A stretch of 64,000 nt of DNA from Patiria miniata (lineage: Eukaryota > Echinodermata > Asteroidea > Valvatida > Asterinidae). The stretch lies in NCBI RefSeq assembly GCF_015706575.1, contig NW_024037052.1:62001-126000 (forward strand), read 5' to 3'. The notes beneath the pieces were generated by a model that saw only the letters and a program-made list of their open reading frames with translations, had not been told where the DNA came from and searched no databases. The translations under genes and the position numbers were made by a program. Below are positions 48,478 to 60,120 of the stretch, in pieces; positions within the stretch are counted from its first letter, which is position 1; each line of letters begins with the position of its first letter.

Positions 48478-48624
48478 CTAGAGATTCCTGAGGTCTGTTT
48501 CCACGCCATAGATCAGAGCCTTGAGTTGATGTAGCTCACTCTGCATCTTCTTTGATCTCTTAGCTGTCTGATGAATATTATGCAGCATGAACATATCACC
48601 ATCTTCCCCAACACCCACTGTCAC
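48478..48624 (-). CDS. CCDC77: CCDC77 last exon
   Basis: 48 codons plus TAG (48478-48480). It follows the penultimate exon in phase 0 (LYK then VTVGVGEDGDMF). It carries a final heptad-like stretch SKKMQSELHQLKALIYGVET. Length and position match the vertebrate C-terminus, where the last exon also encodes just under 50 residues as far as I recall. No clear minus-strand polyadenylation signal was found immediately downstream. Confidence 0.8.
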   Translation of the reverse strand: MTVGVGEDGDMFMLHNIHQTAKRSKKMQSELHQLKALIYGVETDLRNL

Positions 48625-49596
48625 CTGTTCAGCATGGCAACAAAACAAGAAGGGTTTACATTACAAAGCACTGACAATGATCCAGGGCTAGGGATGTAGT
48701 TGATTCCATTCACAAGTCCACCACAAGTCCAGACACAAGTAATTCGTGAGTCCATCACAAGTCCAGGCACAAGATACACTGGATGCCTTTGTCAAAGCTC
48801 ATTTGAATAGCTTGTGAGTTAAATTGGTGTTGGAGGACTTGTGGTGGACTTGCAGGGACTAGTGATGGACTCGACTACATCCCTGCAATGATGTCCTTGC
48901 AATCTTGATTTCAGTGACAACATCATTATGGACTAAGATGACATAACATCTCACTAACAGAATCTGCTTCTTGATTTAGTCAAGAGCACGTTTCATGGAA
49001 TGCACCATTTTACTTTATATAATCGACATACAGATCGTTGTCATTTGATTGGTGGAACTCACATCATGTGGCATTCGTTATTGCTCCCATTCACGCCGGG
49101 GCTCAAAAAGTCCCATTCGCCTATGGGGAATGGGAAATACTATTGAACAGTTAGGATCATTCTTGTTCCATGACGCAGTTGTATGCAAATGCATGCTGGT
49201 GTGCGCGTTTAGCATTGCACGTAGCCAGCGTTGGGTTCAAACATTTTCGTGAAGGGGTGGTTTGGAAGAGAAAAATACATTTTCAACCAATTTTATATTG
49301 AAATAAAAGTTCAAATATCAAATGACAAGGATCTATGTGTCAGTTATATAAAACAAATATAAAAGTTCGACATGTTTTTGTACATGGTGGAAGTGTGGCC
49401 TTTATTTATGGAGGTAGTCCAGTAAAATGGCCACATATGGGGCTAAGCATGACCCAGCCTTTGGGGTACTTGTTCGCAGTGTCCGCACCACGATCTGCAT
49501 GAACTGCACTATAGCTGACCAACATAGGAAAGTAGAAAACAGCAACGGACAAATGCAAACTAACAACATGACTGACATGAACAGACAATACTCCAC

Positions 49597-49749
49597 CTTG
49601 TAGAGTTGCTTCTCAACATCCTTGAGTTGGTTTCTCAAGATTCGGGTATCATTCTTGAAACCTTCTATCTCCAGATTCCGTCGCTTCTCCATGGCCTCAT
49701 ACCGCTGGTTCATCAGGTGTAAACGCTTAGCAAGCTTTTCCGTCTTATC
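49597..49749 (-). CDS. CCDC77: CCDC77 penultimate exon
   Basis: 51 codons, phase 0-0, DKTEKLAKRLHLMNQRYEAM to LKDVEKQLYK. Acceptor ATCCACAG, donor GTGGAG. It holds the best conserved block of the family, RYEAMEKRRNLEIEGFKND. Skipping straight from the QTQNLEIE exon at 53139 into this exon is in frame. About 45 residues that vertebrate CCDC77 has between these two blocks (the LEEELARIREEE region) were not found in the 3.4-kb intron. Confidence 0.88.
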
Positions 49750-52700
49750 CTGTGGATAAATAACCACAAGAATGAATGGTACTAGAAACAGGTTTCGGCA
49801 ATAGATCAGAAATGGCTTAAACTTTGCATGAGCAGTTGGTACTGTTTGAATATCAGAGTTTATTTTGTTCACTTTTCGATAGCAATCAGAACAATCCACT
49901 GAAGGGAATTTGAAGTCGGAATTCTATTTTTGATACATTTTGGTACCAACAAAATAGGATTACATAATAATCCTGTTTTAATCCTAAAAATGTGATAAAT
50001 AGTGATATGACAGTATTCTACCAATACACACACACAAATATGTACTCATGCCATCAGTTTCTGTCATGAGAAAGTATAGGTCATGAAAAACTGACTGGAC
50101 CTTTTTTTTTACGTTTTGCGTAATTTGTTTCGCTTCAGTGACTTCTAATATTTCAGCCTTCGAAAATGTCCTTCCGTTACCGAAAAAATACATATTTTTA
50201 ATTTATTTTCAAAACTTGCAGTATGAATGCAATGAAAGTTATTGTGCAAAGCAAGTTTAGGTAGGCCTTCAATATGACATTATAACTGACACTGCTGTAC
50301 GTATCGTTTTTTAATTACAATTAATTAAATCCCGTCCTTCCGTTACCAAATTGGTAACGGAAGGACGGTAACGGAAGGACAAATGTTATTTTTATCAAAT
50401 GTAACGACATTTGTGCTCATGTTTGAAAAATGAAAATCACTGCAACTACATGCATGTATAATGCGCATTGAAAGGACATTCATGTGACCCACCTTCACAA
50501 AGCTGGTATGAGCAGGGCAAGGTGTTCATTACAAAGGATGGCACAGGCATATGTATAACATGTACATGTACAATGTACATGTATGACAATGTACCGGTAC
50601 TCATACATGTATGGAGTTGTTGCAGAAAATCAAATCATTAAGTTGCTGCTATCACCATTCATGGACAATAGAGAAAGATACAATTTCTGTGAAGCCATTC
50701 CAGAAGCAAATTAAGTAAAAAATGAGATGGCAGAAAGTACCAGTGCTATTGGGCACTTTCATACAATTTACATGTGTAAGACATGTGAGGTGCAATTTTT
50801 GACAAATTAAGTTAACAACTTCAGGCTGGATGTTTATAAGATAATTATTGTTAATACTCTAAATCATTAAAATTTGATTTCAAACACTGAATTTAGAGTT
50901 CAATTAAAAGCAACACCTAAAACATTTTTTAAAGCACAATGATTCTGAAGCCATCAGTTCTACCTGTAGATGTTTTTAATGTACATGTAAGCTGGTCGCC
51001 CCTGCCCCCCCCCCCCCACCCTTTAGGTAAACCACTGAACCTACTGGTGTTATTATTAAAAGTTGTTGGTGAACATGTAACCAATATACTCAAGTGCTCA
51101 AATACTGTGTATTTAAAACTTTTAAGGATTAAGGTGATGGGTTTGAAGTCCATTTCTGTAGTTGTCTTGTGTTCGTGAATTATGTGTTTTTGGTTGTTTT
51201 CATTTTTCATTTGTTATCATTAATTAGCAGGCTTCTATCTTTATCTCAATAGTTTCTTGGGTATAATTATTTATGCCAGGTCTGCATATTGTTGATTTCA
51301 CATTCAGTTACACATTTCAGCAATTTATTTCACTTGTATAATTAGTGTAAATTCACATTTTATTCATGCTATAATTGAGTAAACCTTTTGTCCTTCCGTT
51401 ACCGTCCTTCCGCTACCAAATTATAATCCACTTAAGACATTGTAATTATATCACCGAAACACTTAAAGTCAAATGAAAGGTGGTATAGTATAGATAAAGC
51501 CGCAGGGATTCCATTTCCTACCTTTGAAATATAATTGCCCCATAAAATTCACAGAGTTTATGCAAAACGCGTGTAAGTTGGAAAACCCTCGTCCGTTTTA
51601 CCGTCCTTCCGTTACCGACCTCATTAATATTCATAATTCATTAACGAGAGGTATGCATGCCCCCCAAAAGTGTGGAAATTGAAGGTAGCATTATAGCAAT
51701 ACCATTGTGACATTTGCTTGCTGTAACTAATAACAGTGGCTGTGATAGGCACATTTGAAATTTTGTTTAATGAGCGAAAACGTCCTTCCGTTACCGTGGA
51801 ATTGCCCAAAAGCAGTAAAAAATTCTGAGCTCTCCATAGGTTTGTGCACAAAAATGGACGCACCCAGCAGTGTACATTCTGTACAGTAAGTTAAGTCTCT
51901 AGTCATTTTAAGCTACAGTCCATCATTTGCAGCTATCCAAAAAGTAACTGATGTAATTATCGTTGAAAAACATACTTGGTTGGTTGACAGTACTAAATTC
52001 TCTCTGAAATTATTCTTTCTGACATGCTGTCATTTTGAAGAAATCAACAAAAGAAGGTCTTCAGACGCATCGTTGGAAATTTCTGTTAGTAGTTCGCTTT
52101 TTTATTTGGCGAAGCACGCACAAGCGTTGACACGATGCAAACGTGCGCGCAGTTGCCTTAATTCATCGTATCAGTGCATGACACCGCGTAGCTGCAATCG
52201 GCTCAATGAGAATGTGTCTCAATTCAGGCCCAATTCAAAACATGATTCAGCAACATGATTCAGCAACTTTTATTTGAAATCGAGATCCGCAGGCCCGGTT
52301 CTGTGTTTTTTTTGTCCCGTTCTGTTCACAAACTCATCTATGTTTCAAGTCACAGACCATACAGGGATGAAACTGGCCTATGGGGAAAAAATCTGAAAAT
52401 AGGCCAGCCAAAATTCTGTGTCCGAAATCTGGGCTGCGCCGCAAGTACACATACGTACTATATGTACAATAAACTTCGTGTTCAATTTCTGGACATCGCC
52501 TCCTTTTTTTCTTTTACATGTACATGTAGATCCAAATGAAATTTTACGATGTGAAAAATGTTCAGTGTTTCCATAAGATTAAAAAGCCCGAATTAGGGTT
52601 GGAGTTTCTGACTCGTAATTAAAGAAATTCACATCTTACTTGAGACACGGAGAAAGTCAAGGAAAAAGTCCAAGACAACAAGTCCACTAACGCATGGTAG

Positions 52701-53138
52701 GTGGAACTGGAAAAAGTTTGGCATTAGGCCTGCCGTCTTTTTCGTACAACAACTGCCGGTGAAATTTGTCTTCTATGCTCTCCTCGCCTTCCTCAAGATT
52801 TTGCATGGAAGAGATCGTCAGACTAAAACCACCACGTTGCAATCATTCAGTATCATTTGTACAACACTGAATAAAGTAGATCTGCCAAAGTCCAAAATGC
52901 TCCTTATGTGCGATTACCCCAATAGTTTGATTGCAGCTTTTGAGGGGGCCATTCAGTTGTGACTTTGTAACAAGATTCTTTTGTTTTGCTAACTTTTGAA
53001 AAAAAAATGATTTCTGAATGGAAAAGTTAGTTCTTTTTTTAAAGCAATTCAAACGAATTTGCTTGAAAATGATCATTATTGTATTGTATTTAACTTGAAA
53101 TGATTTCTTTGTGCAGGAAGCTTCTCTATAATGCCCAC

Positions 53139-53358
53139 CTCAATTTCCAAGTTCTGTGTTTGTCTCTCTTCCAGTGCATGATCTGAGATGACTAAGACGT
53201 CATCTTTGGAGACATCTAGTTGTTCCTTACATCGATCCAGCTCCTGTAGTAGACGGTCCTTCTCTGCCATCCAGACTCGCTCCTGAGATCGTCCTTCATA
53301 CTTCAGCTCTAGATAGTCCTTAGTGCTGTCATACAACATCTGCTGTGTACGATGTAAC
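53139..53358 (-). CDS. CCDC77: CCDC77 internal exon (LHRTQ...LEIE)
   Basis: 220 nt; completes the Lys codon left by the upstream exon, then 73 codons from LHRTQQMLYDSTKDYLELKY to QTQNLEIE. Splice sites TTAATAG and GTGGGC. Rich in Glu, Lys, Arg and Leu at heptad spacing, so coiled coil. Vertebrate counterpart reads LHHTQELLYESTKDFL from memory, an identity pattern that is hard to explain by chance. Confidence 0.88.
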
Positions 53359-54911
53359 CTATTAACAGAAGAATGTCCATGACAAGTGATGTATGATGGT
53401 TGAACAAGGTAGCTGAATAAAGGATACACATTCTACTTTTGTTTAAAGAACGGTAAGTGTCTTATTAGTCATTCATAAGATTTCATTTCATTTTGCGTCG
53501 GGGTGATGTAAATCAAATTAGGTTTTGCCCTTCACCGACATATAAACACTGTATACTCTCTGTGTTACCTCCCGAGTGAAAGTTGAAAAAAATCACTCCG
53601 GTCAAACCCATGACCCTCCTGCTTTCTAGTGCAGATGTCTTACCACTTGACCACCGAGCTAACGGGATCAGTTGGCTGGTTCGAATCTGATGTACATAGC
53701 AGCGGGTACTACATTAACTATTCATAAGATGGTAAGACATCTGCAATAGAAAGCAGGAGGTCGTGGGTTCGAGTCCCACCGGAGTGATTTTTTTCCAACT
53801 TTCACTCGGGAGGAAACACACTGAGAATACAGTGTTTATACATCGGTGATGGACAAAACCTAATTTGGTTTTATTAGTCAATTGACTCATGTAATTTCAG
53901 CAAGCACACACTGCATATGCCTCCATGTTATTTTGGCAAGATGTGTTGCCAATATACTAGTGTGGAAAGACTGTGGTTTCTAAAATAACTAAGATCAAAG
54001 TGCTTTACATTATTATTACCCCTGATCATTGGGCCAATGAAACATTGCAAATACAATCTCAGCTTCCTGTGGAATATGGATTTTTATTCACGAGGAAGTC
54101 ATTTTAGTCATGTTCCCTGACAGTATTTTATAAACTATTGAATAGGATGGTGCCAGACTATTTTTGCATTCTAGCCTCACTTTCAATTTTTATTTTAAAT
54201 GTGGCTTAAAAACATTAGGGTATGTTTAACAACAAATTTAAATTTTCATTAAAGCAGACTGGTATTAATTTGTAATTAATTTTATGTCACTGCTTTAATT
54301 TCTCTTTGCAAGTTCCAAATATGAAGATTTTACCTCGCTTTCAATTTAATATAGTCGACTCCTGAATAAAGCCCATACAGCTCGGTGTAGTCATTTCGAC
54401 GCAAGGTAGCTAAAATCAATCACAATTGCGATCTCTGTTCTCACAGGTACCCATTTACTCCTGGGTGGGGCGAAGCAATGAGTGACAAAGTGTCTTGCCA
54501 AAGGGAACATGCACCATAACCCCAGGCTGGACTCGAACCCACAACCTGTAGAATTACCCACAGACAACGAGTTCAATGCTCCAGACCATGAGGCCAGGGC
54601 ACTCCACATATTTAGAAATGTTTTGCCAATTCATGCAACAACACAAACACCAGGTAATATAATCTATTTGAAACCCCTGCCCGTTGTCCAAACTGCACAC
54701 ATGTGCATTTATCTTTATTGGTACCTTCAAGGATGTAACTGGGGTCCAAGTTGCTGGAGGGCCCTAAAGGGACCTCAGTTTCTAGTAGGAGGCAGTCTTT
54801 GAGCAGAGGGGTCCATGCCCCTCATCCTCCTCCCCTATCATTAGCTATGCCACTGGGCACCTTTGTCAAGTTCATTTAAGATTATAAGGAATCAATGAAG
54901 GGAGTTCCTAC

Positions 54912-55138
54912 TTTTCATTGAGGGAGTGAATCTTGGAGCGATCTCTCTCAATCACAGTCTGCATCTCTTCCATCCTGACCCTACGATCCTCCAGCAAGGC
55001 TTCCGTCCGCTCTCTAGATAGCTCAGCTTGTTCCTTCATCTGAGATTGTAGAGCTTCAATCTGTAGCAACAGACTCTCTGGCTCTGCCTGCTGCTGGTCT
55101 GAATCAGGATGGACAGCTTTGGGCTGGGCGCTGTTGGA
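54912..55138 (-). CDS. CCDC77: CCDC77 internal exon (LLLQIEALQ)
   Basis: 227 nt, 75 codons plus two bases. Starts with a variable acidic/Gln stretch (SNSAQPKAVHPDSDQQQAEP) and continues as a coiled coil (ESLLLQIEALQSQMKEQAEL, TEALLEDRRVRMEEMQTVIE). Acceptor TCCTCATTTCAG, donor GTAGGA. It must be entered in phase 0. The next upstream exon candidate (56134-56214) leaves in phase 1, so one splice choice or a small exon between them is still unresolved. Confidence 0.88.
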
Positions 55139-55710
55139 CTGAAATGAGGATTGGAAAATATTGATGGATGGTAACAGGATCAACCTGCTGGTACAGACTC
55201 GGACAAAAGAAACCACCATTTTGGAGATGATCTGATCAATTATCGTGATTGAAGCAACTTTACTGGGATAACGTATGTAACTAATCTTGGAAAGTTCATG
55301 GTATGATGAGGCGGCTTTTTTGCCAAACTCACTTCTCAGGGGAGTAACTACAGGTAATTTCATCAGCTGATCAAGGAATTATCAACACACCTACCAAAAG
55401 CTGCAACAGATATATATATTTACTATTAATACTATGAAAGTAAGTAAAGTCTGTCATTAGCCAATACATCTCCGGTTTCAAAGGCATGAAACGACCGAGG
55501 ATATTTTTTTATCCCCCCTGGATAGGATGCCAGTCCATTGCAGGTTACTTCCCAGCTAATATCGGTACCTATTTATACTCCTGGGTGGAGAGAGGCAAGT
55601 GGGGGTGAAGTGGCTTGCCCAAGGACACACATATAACCGGCAACTAGATTCGGACCCCTGACCCTCTGATCATGAGTCACAAACCTTAACCATATTAATG
55701 CTTAAAAAAA

Positions 55711-55965
55711 AATTAAAATCCCATAGACCTTATAAATAGTTAATGCGATGCCCGCTGCCATGTACCAATACATCAGATTCGAGCCAGCCAACCGATCCCA
55801 TTAGCTCAGTGGTCAAGTGGTAAAACATCTGCACTAGAAAGCAGGAGGTTGTGGGTTCGAGTCCCAACCGAGTGATTTTTTCCAACTTTTACTCAGGAGG
55901 TAACACACTGAGTATTCAGTGTTTATACATCAATGAAGGGCAAAACCTGATTTGACATACATTGT
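55711..55965 (+). mobile_element. Full-length tRNA-derived SINE (family A)
   Basis: Best copy in the window. Head CATCAGATTCGAGCCAGCCA, box A TTAGCTCAGTGGTCAAGTGG, box B GGTTCGAGTCCC, body GAGTGATTTTTTCCAACTTT and TATTCAGTGTTTATACATC, tail GGGCAAAACCTGATTTG. The two long direct copies diverge inside its box A (55816), and the palindrome spacer at 31500-31551 is its head. Confidence 0.8.
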
Positions 55966-57025
55966 ATTAATACTATGATCCACTAGTTTATCTGACCCAC
56001 AAATACTAAAAATGGGCCTGATATGGTTGGTATGAGATCTGAGGAGTGTTGGCTTTGCAATGTTTTATCAACCACCCTTTGCCTCAACCATACCGGTATG
56101 TAATCTCTACCTACCTTTTGTGTTAGCAGTAACTCTGTGTTGTGCATTCCTCCGTGTTCTGTTGTTCTGTGGTCTGCTTGGCACTCTGGCTTTTAAACCC
56201 CAATATTTCACCCTCTGGAAAAAAAAAACCAGACAGGCAAGTAAGAAGAAAACATGAGACGTCTTGGAAATTACAGGTTACACCTTCATATACCTTTGAA
56301 ATCTGATGGACAGTGTGTGCAGATATATAATTGTTTGCCAGAATAAAATGCAATGTTCAAAGTTGGGTCAAAAGTCTTCTAATGCCCGACTGTAATTCAT
56401 TGTAATAAACCAGTTCTGTATTTCAATGACCTGAGGTCATTTGGGATAACATTGCTGACACGATGTTAGGCGATGTTACGCGCACGACCACTCTGGTGGT
56501 AATTTACACACAAGCGTCGCGCACCCGCATTCATGCGCCTTTGATCGTTCTACTATCCCGAATGACCGGTGACCCATATCGTTGTGCACATAAGCAGTTG
56601 AAATACCGAACTGGCTTATCCATGGCATTCCTTGAGTTGTTTGCTTGTTTGGAAAAGGATGAGACATTTAGGACAACTTGAAGAACTGTTGACACTTAAA
56701 ATACCCAATACAAGGGAACTTGACTAGGTTTACTCTTAATAATGTTTAAATGGGGGCAGTTCCGCAGTGTCAGACGTACATTTTGGGCAATTCAACAGTG
56801 TATGTAATTGTAGTTATAATCACGGGGTAGATTTTAATTCTGATAAAACATATCAGTTAGTCACTAGTTACTTTGATGAGTCAAAGAAGAAATTATTCAT
56901 CCAACTTTGTTGCTGTAGTAGAAATTGGCTCAAAACACCGGACGTACTCAGACAAATCAATTTTTTGTATTGTCATCAATTGATTTTCCATTTACAAGTA
57001 ACAGCCAAACTGTTGAACTTGTTAG
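55966..57025. other. CCDC77 intron sequence, nothing further recognised
   Basis: Apart from the candidate exon at 56134-56214 I see no exon-like frame or clear mobile element here. The 72-codon plus frame at 56463-56681 has no splice context or recognisable motif. Confidence 0.4.
56134..56214 (-). CDS. CCDC77: Candidate small CCDC77 exon (GEILGFKSQSAK)
   Basis: After the acceptor GGTTTTTTTTTTCCAG the frame continues from the left-over G of the exon at 58179 as EGEILGFKSQSAKQTTEQQN. Vertebrate CCDC77 has a short variable stretch with an F-K at this point. The donor is uncertain: GTTACT at 56133 leaves phase 1, while a stronger GTAGGT at 56114 lies beyond an in-frame TAA but is open in another frame (RVKYWGLKARVPSRPQ). 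The exon is plausible but its exact ends are not settled. Confidence 0.45.
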
Positions 57026-57950
57026 GGAATGTACAACATTTGCTTTTGCTGCAATGTTCAAAATAAGTGCATCTGGGGGATTAGTGTGCTATAAAAAATA
57101 TTGTTAAAGGGCATGTACAACATTTGCTTTTGCTGCAATAATCAGAAATAAATGGATTTGGAGGATTAGTATGTTTTAGCAAATATTGTTAAAATGACTT
57201 GTTTCACGTTTTGGGCTTGTAGATGTTGGAAAAACCAAGAAAACCATTCATGTTCTTGTAGTCTGGTTCACAGACCCCATTTAAGATGAAACAGAGAATT
57301 TATAGACTTTGGGGGATTGTAAGATCAGAGAGGCAGTCTAGTAGGCTTGTACCCCTTCAAAGGTGTGTAATCAATTGCACAGAAAACACAGAATAACTAA
57401 TTATGAAAAATTAGGAGTAGTTTTAAAAAAAAAAAACAGTTTTCTCCATTGCTGGTCGGCCGACCAGCGTTGGAAAAATACCATTTTTTTTTTTAAATGT
57501 CAGCACACCAGGAGCCACGATTTTACAGGATGCTTTAGGCTGTCATCCCCTAACAATCCACTAAGGTATTTAGTGATACTTTGTTCATATCGTTTTGTAA
57601 TATTTGCCAATGTTGTATCTTCCCTTTAAACTGACCTATTTCACGTTTTGGGTTCGGAAATGCCAGAAAATCTAAGAAATCCAACCATGTTCTTGTGGTC
57701 TGGTGACATGAGACGTAAGATGAGACGTAGCACTTTGTACACTTTGAGGAAGTTAGGTCAGAGAATCAGTCTAGCAGGCTTGTACCCCTACACAGATGCG
57801 TAATTGATTGCAAAGAAAATGCGGAATGACTAAATATGAATTTTACAGGATGCTTTAGACTGTCATTCACTGACAGTCCAGTAATATATTTCGTCATAAT
57901 TTGATCATTTCGTTTTTTGATGTTTGCAATGATGTTGTATCTTCCCTTTT
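57026..57950. repeat. Diverged tandem repeats (two ~83-bp units, then 437 and ~320 bp units)
   Basis: ATGTACAACATTTGCTTTTG begins two short units at about 57029 and 57112. Then TTTCACGTTTTGGG begins two longer units at about 57201 and 57638; both contain CATGTTCTTGTRGTCTGGT, GGCTTGTACCCCT, ACAGGATGCTTTAG and end TTGTATCTTCCCTTT. The first long unit holds about 115 extra bases (57425-57520). An old local tandem duplication in the CCDC77 intron. Confidence 0.75.
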
Positions 57951-58178
57951 AAATAAACTACATGTCAATAAAATACAGATAATATGCTTCAAATTGATAT
58001 GTATATTTCTTTTGTGGCATTTTGGCCATTAAGAATTGTTGGCATTCAGGTTTATAATTCTGTAGAATTGCCCATGGATGGGCGAGGGAATTGATTAACA
58101 AATTTTGGCCAAGGACATTGACAAATATGAGTCTGCAGCCCCGTTGGTAGAGTTGCCAGTGCGGTGTTACACACTGAC

Positions 58179-58300
58179 CTGCATGTGGATGTCTCTTTTG
58201 TGGGTGTTTCTGTGTGACAATTGCCCGCGTTGATGGTTCTTTGTGGAAGTATGTCACTTCAGGACCTGATGGGCTTGATAATGATAACAGATGCTGGATT
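58179..58300 (-). CDS. CCDC77: CCDC77 internal exon (VTYFHKEP)
   Basis: 122 nt. One base completes the Arg codon of the upstream exon, then IQHLLSLSSPSGPEVTYFHKEP and on to KRHPHA with one base left. Acceptor TACTTGACAG, donor GTCAGT. The string EVTYFHKEP is a signature of the family that I recall exactly in the human protein, directly after an ENDRLKI-ELED exon as here. Confidence 0.88.
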
Positions 58301-58930
58301 CTGTCAAGTACAAATCAAATCATTGGAAAAGTTCAAGTTAGTACACCTTTGGTAAATCCAAACTAACAGGGTTTGTTTACTTCCATATCACATTATACGT
58401 GTAACTGATTGTACATGTGGGGTATTAAAGCAGCACCAACATTCATACATGTTCATGAATGCATCATCTCTAAACATACTTTTGCACTAGTGTGGAACAA
58501 ATTGCAATTGCTTAGTCTAGACAAGGGTTGTGCAAAATATACCGAATATCCAAATATTTGATCATCCACCGAATATCCGAATAGCATTTTATCAAATTGA
58601 ATTGTTTTTTTAATGTGAGCAATGACAAAAAACCGTCCATGATGTGATTTTATGAGTTTAAGTTGAGAGATTTGATTTGTTTAGTCAAACGCCACACTTT
58701 ACGCAGATGGTTTGAGAGTTTTCATGAGGAATGTAAGCCCTAATGTGGATCTTCAATATCTGCCAAATGCCAGGTTGTCAGCTAGCTCAAAATCTATATC
58801 GATACATTCCAAATTATTTCAATGTCATTGGATGATTTTTTTGTTCAAATTCAAGTTCCAATATTCAAAGACTAAATTATTGGAAAAATGCACAACATTA
58901 ATAGAGACCTGTTTTGTGAAGCACACCTAG

Positions 58931-59063
58931 AGAGAACTTGAAGCTCTACCCAGCCCTGCAAACAATGACCTGTACTCTGCCCGCAAGGTTGTCAGTCCGT
59001 CATTGCCAATCAAAGAATCCTCCCCAACAGTCACCATCCATCTGCACAACATACAGATTACAG
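58931..59063 (+). CDS. Orphan plus-strand exon candidate inside a CCDC77 intron
   Basis: After CACACCTAG a frame of 44 codons runs to ATTACAG followed by the good donor GTACAA. The peptide begins RELEALPSPANNDLYSARKV and ends TVTIHLHNIQIT, leaving one base. Composition and codon choice look coding, and the frame is closed by TAG just upstream of the acceptor, as expected of an internal exon. No partner exon was found nearby on this strand. A large transposon begins 75 bp further right. It could be part of a nested gene, a relic, or chance. Confidence 0.35.
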
Positions 59064-59952
59064 GTACAATGTATATATACATGTACATGGATTCAATTCA
59101 GCCTCAGGACAGGCAGTAGCACTGCTATTGTGACAAGGTTTTTGCAGTCGCTTTGCCAACCAACCTCTTTGTCGACAACCACTTCAACGATTTGCTACTT
59201 CACCGAATAACCACTTCGCCTACTTGCCACTCCGTCGAATTACCACTTCGCTGAATGACCACTTCGCCGAATTGCACGCAAACGCACGTACTAACAAGTT
59301 TGTTATGGTGTAAATCAAGGATTTTCTAATGTTTCTCTTCCCTTTCCTTTGTTTATACTCTGAACATTTTTGCATCTGCTCTCATTGGTTTAGTACACGT
59401 TTTCTAATCGAACTCGTCTTCCATTTACAATTCATTGATGACGTTGCATGTGTGTGTCCTTGATTTACACCATAAAGAAATGCCTACAGACACGTACATG
59501 TATGTATGGAGCCATAAAAATGAGCTACATGAAAAACTTGGGGTTGTTTTACCCCTTCCTATCCAAACCCATATGAGATTCAACTTTTTTCATTCTATAG
59601 TCAACTTGAAACAGTACTGAAGGGGATGAAGATTTAAAAAGAAAAAAAAAAAGTTTCAGAATTAACTGTGTGCGACCAAAAACATGGTCACCGTGTACGG
59701 ACAGTCAATGATTAATATATTTTATAAATTCCACTTCTTCACTTTCAAAGTGAATTGAGAGGACAATGTCACATAAACCTAGTAAAAGAAGACACAACAA
59801 GTATGAAAACCACTTAATATTAAGTACCAGTCAGCTGTTATAATTACCATGAGTTTGTGCATGCGAGCATAATGTGTTAGCAAATACTTTCGGCGAAGTG
59901 GTAATTGGGCAAAGCAGTAATTTGGCTAAGTGGTAATTTGGCTGGTTTCGAT

Positions 59953-60120
59953 CCAACTCGGACCCAAACCAAGTCGGACCCAAGCCAACTCGGACCCAGG
60001 CCAACTCGGACCCACTACCAACTCGGACCCACGCCAACTCAATCGGACCCACTACCAACTCGGATCCACAACCAACTCGGACCCACTACCAACTCAGACC
60101 CATGCATGACCAACTCGGAC
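59953..60120. repeat. Minisatellite of CCAACTCGGACCCA units (forward)
   Basis: About ten units of 14-17 bp, variable linkers (ACTAC, AGG, CACG). The array is mirrored at 63160-63310 in reverse complement, so the two probably belong to the sub-terminal parts of one element. Confidence 0.9.

Larger units (their letters stand above)
40988..55816 (+). repeat. Second copy of the long direct repeat
   Basis: Matches 16717-31549 throughout, including every MITE, SINE and exon. Unlike the first copy it continues without interruption into single-copy sequence carrying the remaining upstream CCDC77 exons, so this is the copy with the natural right flank. Differences from the first copy include GGACATCTGC for GGAGATCTGC near 47147 and AGGCCAGCC for AGGCCGGCC near 52403. 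Confidence 0.95.

Noticed and set aside
55795-55875. tRNA gene suggested by box A and box B
   Set aside because: No matching acceptor stem or cloverleaf; the same block with its body and tail recurs in several places, as in a tRNA-derived SINE.
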